From positions 53,672 to 117,671 of the forward strand of contig NZ_JASHIK010000016.1 in the NCBI RefSeq assembly GCF_030733745.1: a stretch of DNA of 64,000 bases, written 5' to 3'. The number at the start of each line of letters is the position of its first letter. Position 1 is the first letter of the stretch. Made by a program: the position numbers and the translations under genes. Origin of the DNA: Stappia sp. MMSF_3263. GTDB lineage: Bacteria; Pseudomonadota; Alphaproteobacteria; Rhizobiales; Stappiaceae. Below are positions 1 to 8,243 of this stretch, piece after piece. The notes under the pieces were generated by a model. It was not told the DNA's origin and did no database searches. It saw nothing but the letters and a program-made list of their open reading frames with translations.

Positions 1-1
1 C

Positions 2-802
2 GGCCTCTATCTCGCGGCAATCGCCATCGCGCTCTACAGCGCCTTTCCCATCTACTGGATGGTGTCGTCCTCGCTGCGGCCGACGCAGGAGATGCTGCTC
101 AATCCGACGCTCGTCCCGACCGAACTCACCCTTCAGTACTATTACAGCCTGCTGGCCCAGACCGATTATCCCCGCCAGTTCCTGAACAGCCTGATCGTTG
201 CCTTGTCGACGGTCGTCCTGACCATGTTCCTGTCGGTGATGATCGCCTATGGCGTCACTCGGCAGAGGATCCGCGGCAAGAAGGCGATCATCGCCGGCAT
301 GCTCTATGCCTACATGTTCCCGCCGCTGCTGCTCGCCATCCCGCTCTACGCGATGTTCACCAAGGTCGGGCTGAACGACACGCTCTTTTCCCTCGTCATC
401 TCGCACCTGACCATGACCATGCCGCTCGGGGTCTGGTTCCTGTGGGGCTTCTTCAAGGCGATGCCGTTTGAACTGGAGGAGGCGGCGATGGTCGATGGCT
501 GCACGCGGCTCGGGGCCTTCCTCAGGGTGGTGCTGCCGCTCTCCGTGCCGGGGTTGGTGACGGTGGCGATCTTCGCCTTCCTGCTGTCCTGGACCGACTA
601 CACGTTCGCGCTGGTGATGATCGGTTCGGACGTGAACAAGACCGTGCCGCTCGGGCTTGCGTCCATGATCGGCGCGTTCGACCTACGCTGGGGCGACATC
701 ATGGCTGGATCAACCCTGATCGCGATGCCTCTGTTTATCGCCTTCATCCTGCTCTCCCGCTATTTCGTGCAAGGTCTGACGGCCGGCGCGGTGAAAGGAT
801 AG
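2..802 (+). CDS. Carbohydrate ABC transporter permease, MalG type (5' truncated by window edge)
   Basis: This is an inner-membrane permease subunit of a carbohydrate ABC importer (binding-protein-dependent, MalG/UgpE family). The reading frame is open from base 2 and has no start in the window, so the gene begins upstream; the ATG at 59 is internal. Five or so hydrophobic segments are visible, and the EAA loop that contacts the ATPase is clear (EEAAMVDGCTRLGAFLRVVLP). The C-terminus (YFVQGLTAGAVKG) is typical of the family. It is followed after 3 nt by a dehydrogenase and then an SDR, suggesting an operon for uptake and oxidation of a sugar or polyol. The substrate cannot be read from the sequence. 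Confidence 0.93.
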   Translation, partial: GLYLAAIAIALYSAFPIYWMVSSSLRPTQEMLLNPTLVPTELTLQYYYSLLAQTDYPRQFLNSLIVALSTVVLTMFLSVMIAYGVTRQRIRGKKAIIAGMLYAYMFPPLLLAIPLYAMFTKVGLNDTLFSLVISHLTMTMPLGVWFLWGFFKAMPFELEEAAMVDGCTRLGAFLRVVLPLSVPGLVTVAIFAFLLSWTDYTFALVMIGSDVNKTVPLGLASMIGAFDLRWGDIMAGSTLIAMPLFIAFILLSRYFVQGLTAGAVKG

Positions 803-805
803 GTC

Positions 806-1855
806 ATGGCTCTGCGTATTCTCGGCGCCCCGCAACGCTATGTTCAGGGTCCCGGCGCGATCGACACGCTCGGCGCCGAGGTGGAACGCCTGGGAGGCGG
901 CCCGGTTGCCATCGTGATCGACCCGGTTGCCCGCGACCTGCTCGGCGATCAGATCGGGCGCTGCCTACCGCAGGCCCGCCTCCTGTCGTTCGGAGGGGAG
1001 TGTACGGCAGGAGAGATCGAGGCTCGCGCCGCCGAGATCGGCGACGCGCGCCTGATCCTGGGCATTGGCGGGGGCAAGGCGATCGACACGGCCAAGGGCG
1101 CGGCGATCCTGCGCGACCTGCCAGTAGCGATCGTTCCCACGATTGCCTCCAATGACAGCCCGACGAGCCACATCGCGGTGGTTTACACGGCCGATCATGC
1201 CGTCGAGGGCGTGCGCCATATGCGGGCCAATCCCGTTCTGGTGCTCGTCGATACGGCCGTTATCGCATCGGCGCCACGCCGCTTTCTGGCCGCAGGCATC
1301 GGCGATGCCATGTCGAAACCCTATGAACTTGCCGGTGCGCTGGCAGGCGGCGGACTGAACTTCTTCGGCGGTACCCCGACCGAGCTGACAAAAGCCATCG
1401 TCGAACGCGCCCGTGCCATCCTGCTGGACGACGGGGAAGCGGCGATGCGGGCCGGGAAACCGGACGACGCCTTCGAGCGGGTCGTGGAAGCCTCGATCCT
1501 GCTGAGCGGGTTGGCTTTCGAAAGCGGCGGACTTTCCATCGCCCATTCCATGGTGCGTGGTTTTTCGGCAATGCCGCAGCTCGCCCGCCTCCTGCATGGC
1601 GAGATGGTGGCGCTCGGCACGCTGACACAGCTTGCCGCCGGGCAGGGCAGCAACGAGGAAATCGAGGAGCTGACCGCCTTCTTCGAAAGAATGGGGTTGC
1701 CGGTGTCGTTCGCGGAATTCGGGCTCGCTGAGGAAGGCGATTTCCGGAAGATGGCCGAGATCTCGCTGACGGCACCCTATGCCGGGAACTACATGCGCCG
1801 GCTGGAGCCGGGCGATCTGGTTGCGGCCATGCGCTCCCTCGACCGGCGGTCTTGA
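806..1855 (+). CDS. Iron-containing alcohol / glycerol dehydrogenase-like protein
   Basis: This is a predicted cytoplasmic NAD(P)-dependent dehydrogenase of the glycerol dehydrogenase/Fe-ADH superfamily. The 349-residue length is normal for the family. The dinucleotide-binding GIGGGKAIDTAKG motif is near residue 87. Metal ligands are visible as the Asp in GIGDAMSKP, the His in SIAHSM and the His in LLHGEM. It starts 3 nt after the sugar ABC permease and is followed directly by an SDR, so it probably oxidizes the imported polyol or sugar alcohol. The exact substrate (glycerol, glycerol phosphate, other polyol) is not resolved. Confidence 0.88.
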   Translation: MALRILGAPQRYVQGPGAIDTLGAEVERLGGGPVAIVIDPVARDLLGDQIGRCLPQARLLSFGGECTAGEIEARAAEIGDARLILGIGGGKAIDTAKGAAILRDLPVAIVPTIASNDSPTSHIAVVYTADHAVEGVRHMRANPVLVLVDTAVIASAPRRFLAAGIGDAMSKPYELAGALAGGGLNFFGGTPTELTKAIVERARAILLDDGEAAMRAGKPDDAFERVVEASILLSGLAFESGGLSIAHSMVRGFSAMPQLARLLHGEMVALGTLTQLAAGQGSNEEIEELTAFFERMGLPVSFAEFGLAEEGDFRKMAEISLTAPYAGNYMRRLEPGDLVAAMRSLDRRS

Positions 1856-1884
1856 TGCGCCCACCACACCTGAGGGGAACTGCG

Positions 1885-2574
1885 ATGCGAAGGGCAATTG
1901 TAACGGGCGGGGGAACCGGCATCGGGCGCGCGACGGCGGAATATCTGGCAGGGCACGGCTGGCAGGTGACCGCGGCAGGTCTGGAGTGCGATGCGGACCT
2001 TTCCTCCGGAATTTCCTTCCTCGAATGCGATGTCACCGATGAGGGGGCCCGCAAGGCGCTCTTCTCCTCGGTGATCGAGCTGCACGGGCTCGTCAATTGC
2101 GCCGGGGTGATCCGTTTCGATGCGGAATGGGACGCGGATGTCTTCGAAAAGGTCATGTCGATCAATGTCGGGGGCAGTTTCGCCGCCGCGACGGCCGCTC
2201 TCCCGGCTCTTGAGCGAGGGGGCGGGGCGGTGGTCAACATCGCCTCGATGTGGAGCTGGTTCGGCAATGGTGTCGCGCCGGCCTATTCCGCAAGCAAGGG
2301 GGCGGTCTCCTCGCTGACCCGCTCGCTGGCTGTTGCCTGGGGCGGGCGCGGGGTCCGCGTCAACGCTGTGGCACCGGGCTGGGTCGACACGAAACTGTCG
2401 GCCCGGGCGAAGGCAGATCCGGTGCGCGGCCCCCGGATCGAGGCTCGCATACCGCTCGGCCGCTGGGCGCAGCCTGCCGAGATCGCATCGGTCATTGCCT
2501 TCCTGCTTTCGGAGGAGGCCTCCTACGTTCACGGTGCGATCATTCCGGTCGACGGCGGTTATCTCGCGGCCTGA
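1885..2574 (+). CDS. Short-chain dehydrogenase/reductase (SDR)
   Basis: This is a classical SDR oxidoreductase. The Rossmann motif TGGGTGIG lies at the N-terminus, NCAG follows in the middle, and the catalytic Ser region and YSASKG (Tyr/Lys) are intact. I choose the ATG at 1885 because a GAGGGG ribosome-binding site sits 8 nt upstream and the protein then begins directly with the nucleotide-binding strand. An in-frame ATG at 1852 would overlap the previous stop and add an unlikely 11-residue leader. It is co-directional with the dehydrogenase and permease, so it is probably part of the same sugar/polyol catabolic operon. Confidence 0.88.
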   Translation: MRRAIVTGGGTGIGRATAEYLAGHGWQVTAAGLECDADLSSGISFLECDVTDEGARKALFSSVIELHGLVNCAGVIRFDAEWDADVFEKVMSINVGGSFAAATAALPALERGGGAVVNIASMWSWFGNGVAPAYSASKGAVSSLTRSLAVAWGGRGVRVNAVAPGWVDTKLSARAKADPVRGPRIEARIPLGRWAQPAEIASVIAFLLSEEASYVHGAIIPVDGGYLAA

Positions 2575-2601
2575 TACCGGCTGCGGACCGCCACCGGGAG
2601 G

Positions 2602-3402
2602 TTACTGGTAGTTGGAGAAATCCGGCGCCGGCAGGACCGTCGAAAGCCTCGACTGGTGGCGTCCGCCCAGGACATGGAAAATGTCTCCGAAAATATGGGT
2701 CCAGGGTACGGGGTAGCGCGATGCCTCGCCGTCATGCATGTCGCCGGGTTGTTCGCGCGGATGGCGCGCCGGATTCTCCGTCAGCGCCGGCAGCAATGCG
2801 TCGAGCCGCCGGTTCATCTCCTCCCACCAGGCCTTCGCGAAGGGCGTTTGCGGTTTGAACACGAAGGCGCAGCAGCCGATCAGGCTACGGAACTGCAGCT
2901 GCAGCCATTTGCGATGGAGGTAGGCCTGCGCCCGCCGGTCGAGGCTTTTGCCAAGCAGGCAGCTTGACGAGTACATGTTGGAAATGGCGCCGGGCGAGGG
3001 CTCCCGGTAGCCGGCGGCCCATATCGCGGCGTTGCCGTCCAGCTGCCGAAAGGCGGGTTCCCAGCTGTGGTAGTGGGGCTTGATGTCGGCATAGCCGCCG
3101 CCATGATGCAGCATGGCATAGCAGCGCAGGAAGTCGGCCCGGTGCGCGAGATTGAGATGGGGATAGGCGGGATGCAGCTGGTCCGCCGGGATGAATTCGC
3201 CCACCCGCTCGGCGGTGATCAGCTCGATTTCGCAACCGGAGTGGTAGCGAAGCGCTGCAAGCCCTTTCTTCCGGTTCTCCGTCAACGGGTTTTCCCCGGT
3301 CCAGAAACAGAAGATCCGGCGCTCGAGCATGGGTTCGCTGATCCCGCAGGAGAAGGGCTGGCGGAGGTGCGGAAGCCCGGACGCTGCCGGCCCCGCTGAC
3401 AT
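2602..3402 (-). CDS. Glycosyltransferase with DXD-like sugar-binding motif (capsular polysaccharide synthesis type)
   Basis: This cytoplasmic protein resembles the TcdA/TcdB/Och1-like glycosyltransferases and capsular polysaccharide synthesis proteins. Visible features are RRIFCFWTG at the start of the conserved domain, AHRADFLRCYAMLHHGGGYAD with the metal/nucleotide-sugar region, and a C-terminal W-rich part. A Shine-Dalgarno AGGAG is close to the 3402 ATG; a second in-frame ATG at 3330 would remove 24 residues and start nearer the conserved region. It lies at the end of the minus-strand peptide transporter operon but has no obvious metabolic link to it. Donor and acceptor are unknown. Confidence 0.75.
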   Translation of the reverse strand: MSAGPAASGLPHLRQPFSCGISEPMLERRIFCFWTGENPLTENRKKGLAALRYHSGCEIELITAERVGEFIPADQLHPAYPHLNLAHRADFLRCYAMLHHGGGYADIKPHYHSWEPAFRQLDGNAAIWAAGYREPSPGAISNMYSSSCLLGKSLDRRAQAYLHRKWLQLQFRSLIGCCAFVFKPQTPFAKAWWEEMNRRLDALLPALTENPARHPREQPGDMHDGEASRYPVPWTHIFGDIFHVLGGRHQSRLSTVLPAPDFSNYQ

Positions 3403-3482
3403 TGCTCCTAGCTAGCACGGCCCGGATGCGTGCGCAGCCCTGCGATTTCGCATCCTGTGCCTGCCTCCGGCCCGTTCGCGGT

Positions 3483-4616
3483 TCAGAACGTTTCGCGTTC
3501 GCCGGTGACGCTTTCCAGGAACTCCCGGTCGAGGCGCACGCCGATGCCCGGGCCTTGCGGCACCGCCATCATGCCGTCCTCTGTCTCCAGGCTTTCCATG
3601 ATGATGTCCTTGCGGAAATAGCGGCTGGCGCTCGATGTGTCGCCCGGCTTGCGGAAGTTCGGCAGGGTGGAGAGATGGATGTTGTGGGCGCGGCCGATGC
3701 CGGCTTCCAGCATGCCACCGCACCACACCGGCACGGCCCAGGCGGCGGCGATGTCATGGATGCGCATCGCCTCGGCATGGCCGCCAACCCGGCCCACCTT
3801 GATGTTGATAACCCGGGTTGCATCGTTGGCCAGCGCCTTTCGGGCGTCTGCCGCCGAGCGAATGCTCTCGTCGAGGCAGATCGGCGTGACGATGCGCTGC
3901 TGCAGCACGGCATGGTCGTGCAGGTCGTCATAGGCGAGCGGCTGCTCGATGTACTCCAGGTCGAAGGCGTCGAGGGCGCGCATCACCTTTGTGTCTGCCA
4001 GCGTATAGGCCGTGTTGGCATCGACGCTGAGCCGGGCGCCGGGCAGGGCGGCGCGCACGGCCGAGACAAGCGCGATGTCGTGCCCGGGCTGGATCTTCAG
4101 CTTGATCCGCTTGTAGCCCTCGGCATGGTGGCGCTTGGCCGCCTCGACCGTTGCCTCGATCTCGTCGATGCCGAGCGATACGCCGACCGCGACCTTGTCG
4201 CCGGAGCCGCCGAGCAGGGTCTTGAGCGGCAGGCCAAGGGACTTCGCCCACAGGTCCCAGAAGGCCATCTCCACGGTTGCCTTGGCCATCCAGTGACCGC
4301 GCCATGGGGCGAGCACGCGCTCCAGCTCGCCTGGATTGGCGAAGCTCTTGCCGACGACATGCGGCAGGATCGCCTCGCGCAGGAAATGCGTCGTGGCCGA
4401 GATCGTGTCGTCGAGATAGTCCGGCAGCGGGTCCATGACACCCTCAGCGATGCCTTCCAGTTCGCCCGACTTGAGCACCAGAACGGGGAGGACCTTCTCG
4501 CGCATCGTGCCCGTCGAGGTGGTGAAGGGATTGATCAGCGGCAGGTGAACGACTCGCAGTTCGGCGCTGTCGATGGTCAGGGCTGCGGATTGCCGGGTGG
4601 CAAGCGGACTGGTCAT
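3483..4616 (-). CDS. Enolase-superfamily N-acylamino-acid racemase / o-succinylbenzoate synthase-like enzyme
   Basis: This is a member of the muconate-lactonizing subgroup of the enolase superfamily. The KLKIQPG strand carries the first catalytic Lys. Metal ligands are seen in VDANTAYTL, YIEQPL and LDESI, and the second Lys in INIKVGRVGG. The GGMLEAGIGRAHN and NFRKPGDTSSASRYF segments are typical of the OSBS/NSAR (N-succinylamino acid racemase) family. Menaquinone synthesis is unusual in this bacterial group and no men genes are nearby, so racemization of N-acylated amino acids is the more likely role. It sits 49 nt downstream of the peptide transporter ATPases, implying use of imported peptides or amino-acid derivatives. 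Confidence 0.85.
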   Translation of the reverse strand: MTSPLATRQSAALTIDSAELRVVHLPLINPFTTSTGTMREKVLPVLVLKSGELEGIAEGVMDPLPDYLDDTISATTHFLREAILPHVVGKSFANPGELERVLAPWRGHWMAKATVEMAFWDLWAKSLGLPLKTLLGGSGDKVAVGVSLGIDEIEATVEAAKRHHAEGYKRIKLKIQPGHDIALVSAVRAALPGARLSVDANTAYTLADTKVMRALDAFDLEYIEQPLAYDDLHDHAVLQQRIVTPICLDESIRSAADARKALANDATRVINIKVGRVGGHAEAMRIHDIAAAWAVPVWCGGMLEAGIGRAHNIHLSTLPNFRKPGDTSSASRYFRKDIIMESLETEDGMMAVPQGPGIGVRLDREFLESVTGERETF

Positions 4617-4665
4617 CTGGGGTCCTCGAAGGATGCTGGAAAAGTGGTTACGCGGTCGTCGCCCG

Positions 4666-5466
4666 TCAGGTGGCGAGCGGAACTGTCAGTGCGGAGGCAA
4701 GCAGGCGGCGGGTGTAGTCATGCGCGGGGCCGGCGAAGAGACGCTCGGCCTCGTCCAGCTCGACGATCCGCCCCTCCTGCATCACCGCGACCCGGTCGGC
4801 GATATATTCGACGACGGCAAGGTCGTGGCTGATGAACAGATAGGTCAGGCCGAACTCGGCGCGCAGCTCCATCAACAGGTTGAGCACCTCCGCCTGGACG
4901 GAAACGTCGAGCGCCGATGTGGGCTCGTCGCAGATGACAATCTCGGGCCTCGAGATGAGCGCCCGGGCGATGGCGACACGCTGACGCTGGCCGCCCGACA
5001 TCTGGCTCGGATAGGCGTCGAGCATTCGCGCGGGCATGCGCAGGATGTCGAGCAGCTCGCGCACGCGGGCGAGCCGCTCCGATGCCGGCACGCCACCGGC
5101 GATAACCAGCGGCATCTCGATGAGCTGGCGCACGGTCTTGCGCGGATTGAGCGAGGAATATGGGTCCTGGAACACCGGCTGGACGCGTGCAGCGAATTTG
5201 CGCCGGGCGATCGAGGAGACGGGCATGCCGTCGAGAAAGACCTCGCCCGAGGTCGGTGCCTCGAGACCGAGCAGGATGCGCGACAGGGTGCTCTTGCCGC
5301 TGCCGGATTCCCCGACCAGCGCCAGCACCTCGCCGCGCCTGAGATCGAGGCTGACGCCGGCCAGCGCGTCCAGCATCCTTGCTTGCCCGAACATGCCACC
5401 GCTCAGTCGGTAGGTCCGGCGAACGTCGCGGATTTCCATCACGGGCACGGTGCCGGTTCCGGTCAT
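4666..5466 (-). CDS. Oligopeptide ABC transporter ATP-binding protein, DppF/OppF type
   Basis: This is a cytoplasmic ATPase subunit of a peptide/nickel-type ABC importer. Walker A is GESGSGKST, the signature is SGGQRQRVAIARAL, Walker B is IVICDEPTSALD, and the switch His follows in FISHDL. The start is the ATG at 5466, which overlaps the stop of the preceding ATPase gene (ATGA). An upstream in-frame extension to 5823 exists but is only the shadow of the neighbouring gene in another frame. Gene order (binding protein, two permeases, two ATPases) is canonical for Dpp/Opp systems. Confidence 0.92.
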   Translation of the reverse strand: MTGTGTVPVMEIRDVRRTYRLSGGMFGQARMLDALAGVSLDLRRGEVLALVGESGSGKSTLSRILLGLEAPTSGEVFLDGMPVSSIARRKFAARVQPVFQDPYSSLNPRKTVRQLIEMPLVIAGGVPASERLARVRELLDILRMPARMLDAYPSQMSGGQRQRVAIARALISRPEIVICDEPTSALDVSVQAEVLNLLMELRAEFGLTYLFISHDLAVVEYIADRVAVMQEGRIVELDEAERLFAGPAHDYTRRLLASALTVPLAT

Positions 5467-6332
5467 GGGCGCGTCTCCCGGGTGGCGGTATCGTCGGTGT
5501 CTTCGCTCCAGCGGATGGCGCCGAGCGTGTCGCGGCCCCAGCGCATGCCGCGTCGCGGCACGGAGGACAGGAGCGCCCTGGTATAGGGGTGCCTGGGATG
5601 GCGCAGCAGGTCGTCGACCGGTCCGCCGTCGACCGTGCGCCCGCCATACATGACCTGGACGCGATGGGCGATGCGCGAGACAACTCCGATGTCGTGGCTG
5701 ATGAAAACCATGGCGAGACCGCGCTCCTGCTGCAGGCCGGCCAGAAGGTCGAGGATCTGCGCCTGCACCGTCACGTCGAGCGCCGTGGTCGGCTCGTCGG
5801 CGATGATCAGCTCTGGATCGCAAAGCAGAGCCATGGCGATCATCACCCGCTGGCGCAGTCCACCCGAGAGCTGGTGCGGATAGACGTCCATGCGCTCGCG
5901 CGGATGCGGGATGCCGACCCGGTCGAGCAGGTCGATGGCACGTTCGCGCGCCTCCTTCATCGGGGTTCTGCGATGGCGGAGCCAGGTTTCGGTGAGCTGC
6001 CGTCCGACGGTGAGCACCGGATTGAGCGCGGTCATCGGCTCCTGGAAGATCATCGCCATGCGCTCGCCGCGCAGGTCCGCCATCTGCCGTTCGCCAAGGC
6101 CGGTAAGGTCGGTCTCGCCAAGGCGCATCTCGTCGGCGGTGACGGAGATCCGCTCCGGCAGCAGGCGCATCACCGCCATCGAGGTGACCGACTTGCCGCA
6201 GCCGCTTTCGCCGACGATGCCGAGGGTCTCGCCGGCCGCGACCTGAAGGTCGACGCCCCGCACGGCGGCGAGCGGTCCGGCATGGGTGGGGATGGAGACT
6301 TCCAGGTTGCGAACACTGAGCACGGTCGTCAT
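5463..6332 (-). CDS. Oligopeptide ABC transporter ATP-binding protein, DppD/OppD type
   Basis: This is the first ATPase of the peptide importer. Walker A GESGCGKS, the signature [15 protein letters not shown], Walker [13 protein letters not shown] and the switch FISHDIGVV are all intact. The C-terminal [15 protein letters not shown] stretch is typical of oligopeptide transporter ATPases. The ATG at 6332 overlaps the TGA of the permease gene by four bases, and its own stop overlaps the ATG of the next ATPase in the same way, so the genes are translationally coupled. A longer in-frame extension upstream is a shadow and is not used. Confidence 0.92.
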   Translation of the reverse strand: MTTVLSVRNLEVSIPTHAGPLAAVRGVDLQVAAGETLGIVGESGCGKSVTSMAVMRLLPERISVTADEMRLGETDLTGLGERQMADLRGERMAMIFQEPMTALNPVLTVGRQLTETWLRHRRTPMKEARERAIDLLDRVGIPHPRERMDVYPHQLSGGLRQRVMIAMALLCDPELIIADEPTTALDVTVQAQILDLLAGLQQERGLAMVFISHDIGVVSRIAHRVQVMYGGRTVDGGPVDDLLRHPRHPYTRALLSSVPRRGMRWGRDTLGAIRWSEDTDDTATRETRP

Positions 6333-7213
6333 CCCCGTCCCTCCGGAGTGAGGACGTCGCGCAGGCCGTCGCCGATCAGGTTGATGCCGAGCACCAGGAT
6401 GGCGATGGCCGCGCCCGGCAGGGCGATCAGGCGGGCATCGAAGAAGACCATGCCCTTGCCCTCCGACACCATCAGTCCCCATGAAGGGGTTGGTGGCTGG
6501 ACGCCGAGACCGAGGAAGGAAAGCGCCGATTCCAGCAGGATGGCGTGGGCGACTTCCAGCGAGCCGATGACGACCAGCGGTCCGACGAGATTGGGCAGCA
6601 GTTCGACGATCAGGATGCGCGGCGTCGAGGCGCCCATGGCGCGCGCGGCGGTGACGAATTCCTGGTTGCGCAATTGCTGGGTGGCGGAGCGCACGACGAC
6701 GGCGAAACGGTCCCACAGCAGCAGGCTGAGAACGGCGACGACGATCCACAATTCGCCGCCGAACAGCGAGACGACGGCAAGGGCGACGAGCACCACGGGC
6801 AGTGCCAGGCGAACGGAGACGATGAAGGTGACGAGACTGTCGACCTTGCCGCCGAAATAGCCGGCGAGAAGCCCGAGCGTGGTGCCGATGATGCCGGAGC
6901 CGAGCGCGGCCGTGAGGCCGATCAGCATCGAGATGCGCGCGCCGTAGAGAATGCGGGAGAAGTAGTCTCGGCCGAGCGCATCGGTGCCGAAGATGTGCTC
7001 CCAGGAGCCTTTTTCGGACCAGACCGGAGGCACCAGCCGCTTGCTGAGATCCTGAAGGTAGGGATCGTGCGGCGCGATCACAGGCGCGGCAAGCCCGACA
7101 AGCAGCACGGCGAGAACGATCGTACCGCCTATCAAGAGGCCGCGATGCGCCCTTGCGCGCTTCATCAGGATGCGGCGGGGCGAGGGATGGGGAAGGGGGG
7201 AGGCGACGGTCAT
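6329..7213 (-). CDS. Oligopeptide ABC transporter permease, DppC/OppC type
   Basis: This is an inner-membrane permease. A short cytoplasmic N-terminus leads into the first membrane helix (GGTIVLAVLLVGLAAPVIAP) followed by the DppC-type periplasmic segment HIFGTDALGRDYFSRI. The EAA loop (TAARAMGASTPRILIVELLP) is clear, and the LGLGVQPPTPSWG motif near the end is diagnostic of the DppC branch. It overlaps the downstream ATPase gene and lies 4 nt after the other permease. Confidence 0.92.
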   Translation of the reverse strand: MTVASPLPHPSPRRILMKRARAHRGLLIGGTIVLAVLLVGLAAPVIAPHDPYLQDLSKRLVPPVWSEKGSWEHIFGTDALGRDYFSRILYGARISMLIGLTAALGSGIIGTTLGLLAGYFGGKVDSLVTFIVSVRLALPVVLVALAVVSLFGGELWIVVAVLSLLLWDRFAVVVRSATQQLRNQEFVTAARAMGASTPRILIVELLPNLVGPLVVIGSLEVAHAILLESALSFLGLGVQPPTPSWGLMVSEGKGMVFFDARLIALPGAAIAILVLGINLIGDGLRDVLTPEGRG

Positions 7214-7217
7214 CGGG

Positions 7218-8135
7218 TCAGCTCACGCGGATGCGGGGATCGAGCCAGGCGTTGATCACGTCGGCAAGGAAGGTCAGCCAGACATAGATCATCGCGTAGA
7301 CGAGAATGATCGCCTGGATGGTCGGGAAATCGTTGCGGGCGATGCTTTCCCAGGCGAGCAGGCCGATGCCGCGAATGCCGAAGACGCTCTCCACCACGAC
7401 CGAGCCGCCGAGGATGAAGCCGAACTCGACCGCGGCGACGCTGATCACCGGCAGGATGGCGTTGCGGATGGCGTGGCCGAACAGGACCTGGCGCGGCAGC
7501 ATGCCCTTGGCCCGCGCCGTGCGGACATAGTCGGAGGCGAGCGCGTCGATCATGCCGGCACGGCACAGGCGCAGCATGGACGGCGCGGCGTAGTAGCCCA
7601 GCACCAGCGCCGGCAGCACGAAGTGGGCAAGCGTCTGGGAACCGGAGACCGGCAGCACCCGCAGCTTGACGGCGAACAGCCAGATCAGCATCAGCCCGAG
7701 CCAGAAACTCGGCGTCGCCTGGCCGATGGTGCCGAAAGTGAGGGCGGCACGGTCCGAGACCCTGTTCTGGCGCATCGCGGCGATGATGCCGAGCGGGATC
7801 GAGAGGATGAGCGCGACTACGATGGCGAGGACGCCGAGCGTCGCCGTTGCCGGAAAGCGCTCCGCGAGAAGGCTGACGACGGGCTTGCTGAAATAGATGC
7901 TGTCGCCGAAGTCGCCGCGCGCCGCATTGGCGACCCAGGCGCCGTACTGGACGAGGATCGGCCGGTCGAAGCCGTAGCGGGTGCGGATGACGGCGATGTC
8001 GTCTTCCGTGGCGCCTTCGCCGGCAATCGCGATGGCGGGATCGCCGGAGACGAACATCAGGCCGAAGCTGATGCCGGAGACGACCAGGGCGACGAGGGCC
8101 GCGATCGCCAGTCTCTTGAGGGTGAAGCGGAGCAT
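7218..8135 (-). CDS. Oligopeptide ABC transporter permease, DppB/OppB type
   Basis: This is the inner-membrane partner of the DppC-type permease. The N-terminal helix LAIAALVALVVSGISFGLMF is followed by a periplasmic part with GDFGDSIYFSKPV, and the EAA loop reads RTARAKGMLPRQVLFGHA. I place the start at the ATG at 8135 (MLRFTLKRL), the usual start for this family. The longer form reaching 8216 adds a Cys/Arg-rich leader unlike the family. Confidence 0.9.
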   Translation of the reverse strand: MLRFTLKRLAIAALVALVVSGISFGLMFVSGDPAIAIAGEGATEDDIAVIRTRYGFDRPILVQYGAWVANAARGDFGDSIYFSKPVVSLLAERFPATATLGVLAIVVALILSIPLGIIAAMRQNRVSDRAALTFGTIGQATPSFWLGLMLIWLFAVKLRVLPVSGSQTLAHFVLPALVLGYYAAPSMLRLCRAGMIDALASDYVRTARAKGMLPRQVLFGHAIRNAILPVISVAAVEFGFILGGSVVVESVFGIRGIGLLAWESIARNDFPTIQAIILVYAMIYVWLTFLADVINAWLDPRIRVS

Positions 8136-8243
8136 GCCGGGCCTTTGCAGGAAGGCTGTGCCGCAGCGCGAGACGCCGCGGCAGTCAGCGAAAAGTGAAC
8201 GGGTCCGGCGCCGCATCCGGGCGCGGTGCCGGACCCCTTGCCG

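Noticed and set aside
3483..4616. Enolase-type gene as menaquinone-pathway menC
   Set aside because: No other menaquinone genes are present and the context is a peptide importer, so an acylamino-acid racemase role fits better.
3402..4832. Long plus-strand open frame opposite the enolase-type gene
   Set aside because: It is a shadow of the racemase-like gene with His/Arg/Asp-rich composition and no family features.
5467..5823. N-terminal extension of the DppF-type ATPase
   Set aside because: The added part is Arg/His-rich noise antiparallel in frame to the DppD gene; the real start overlaps the upstream stop at 5466.
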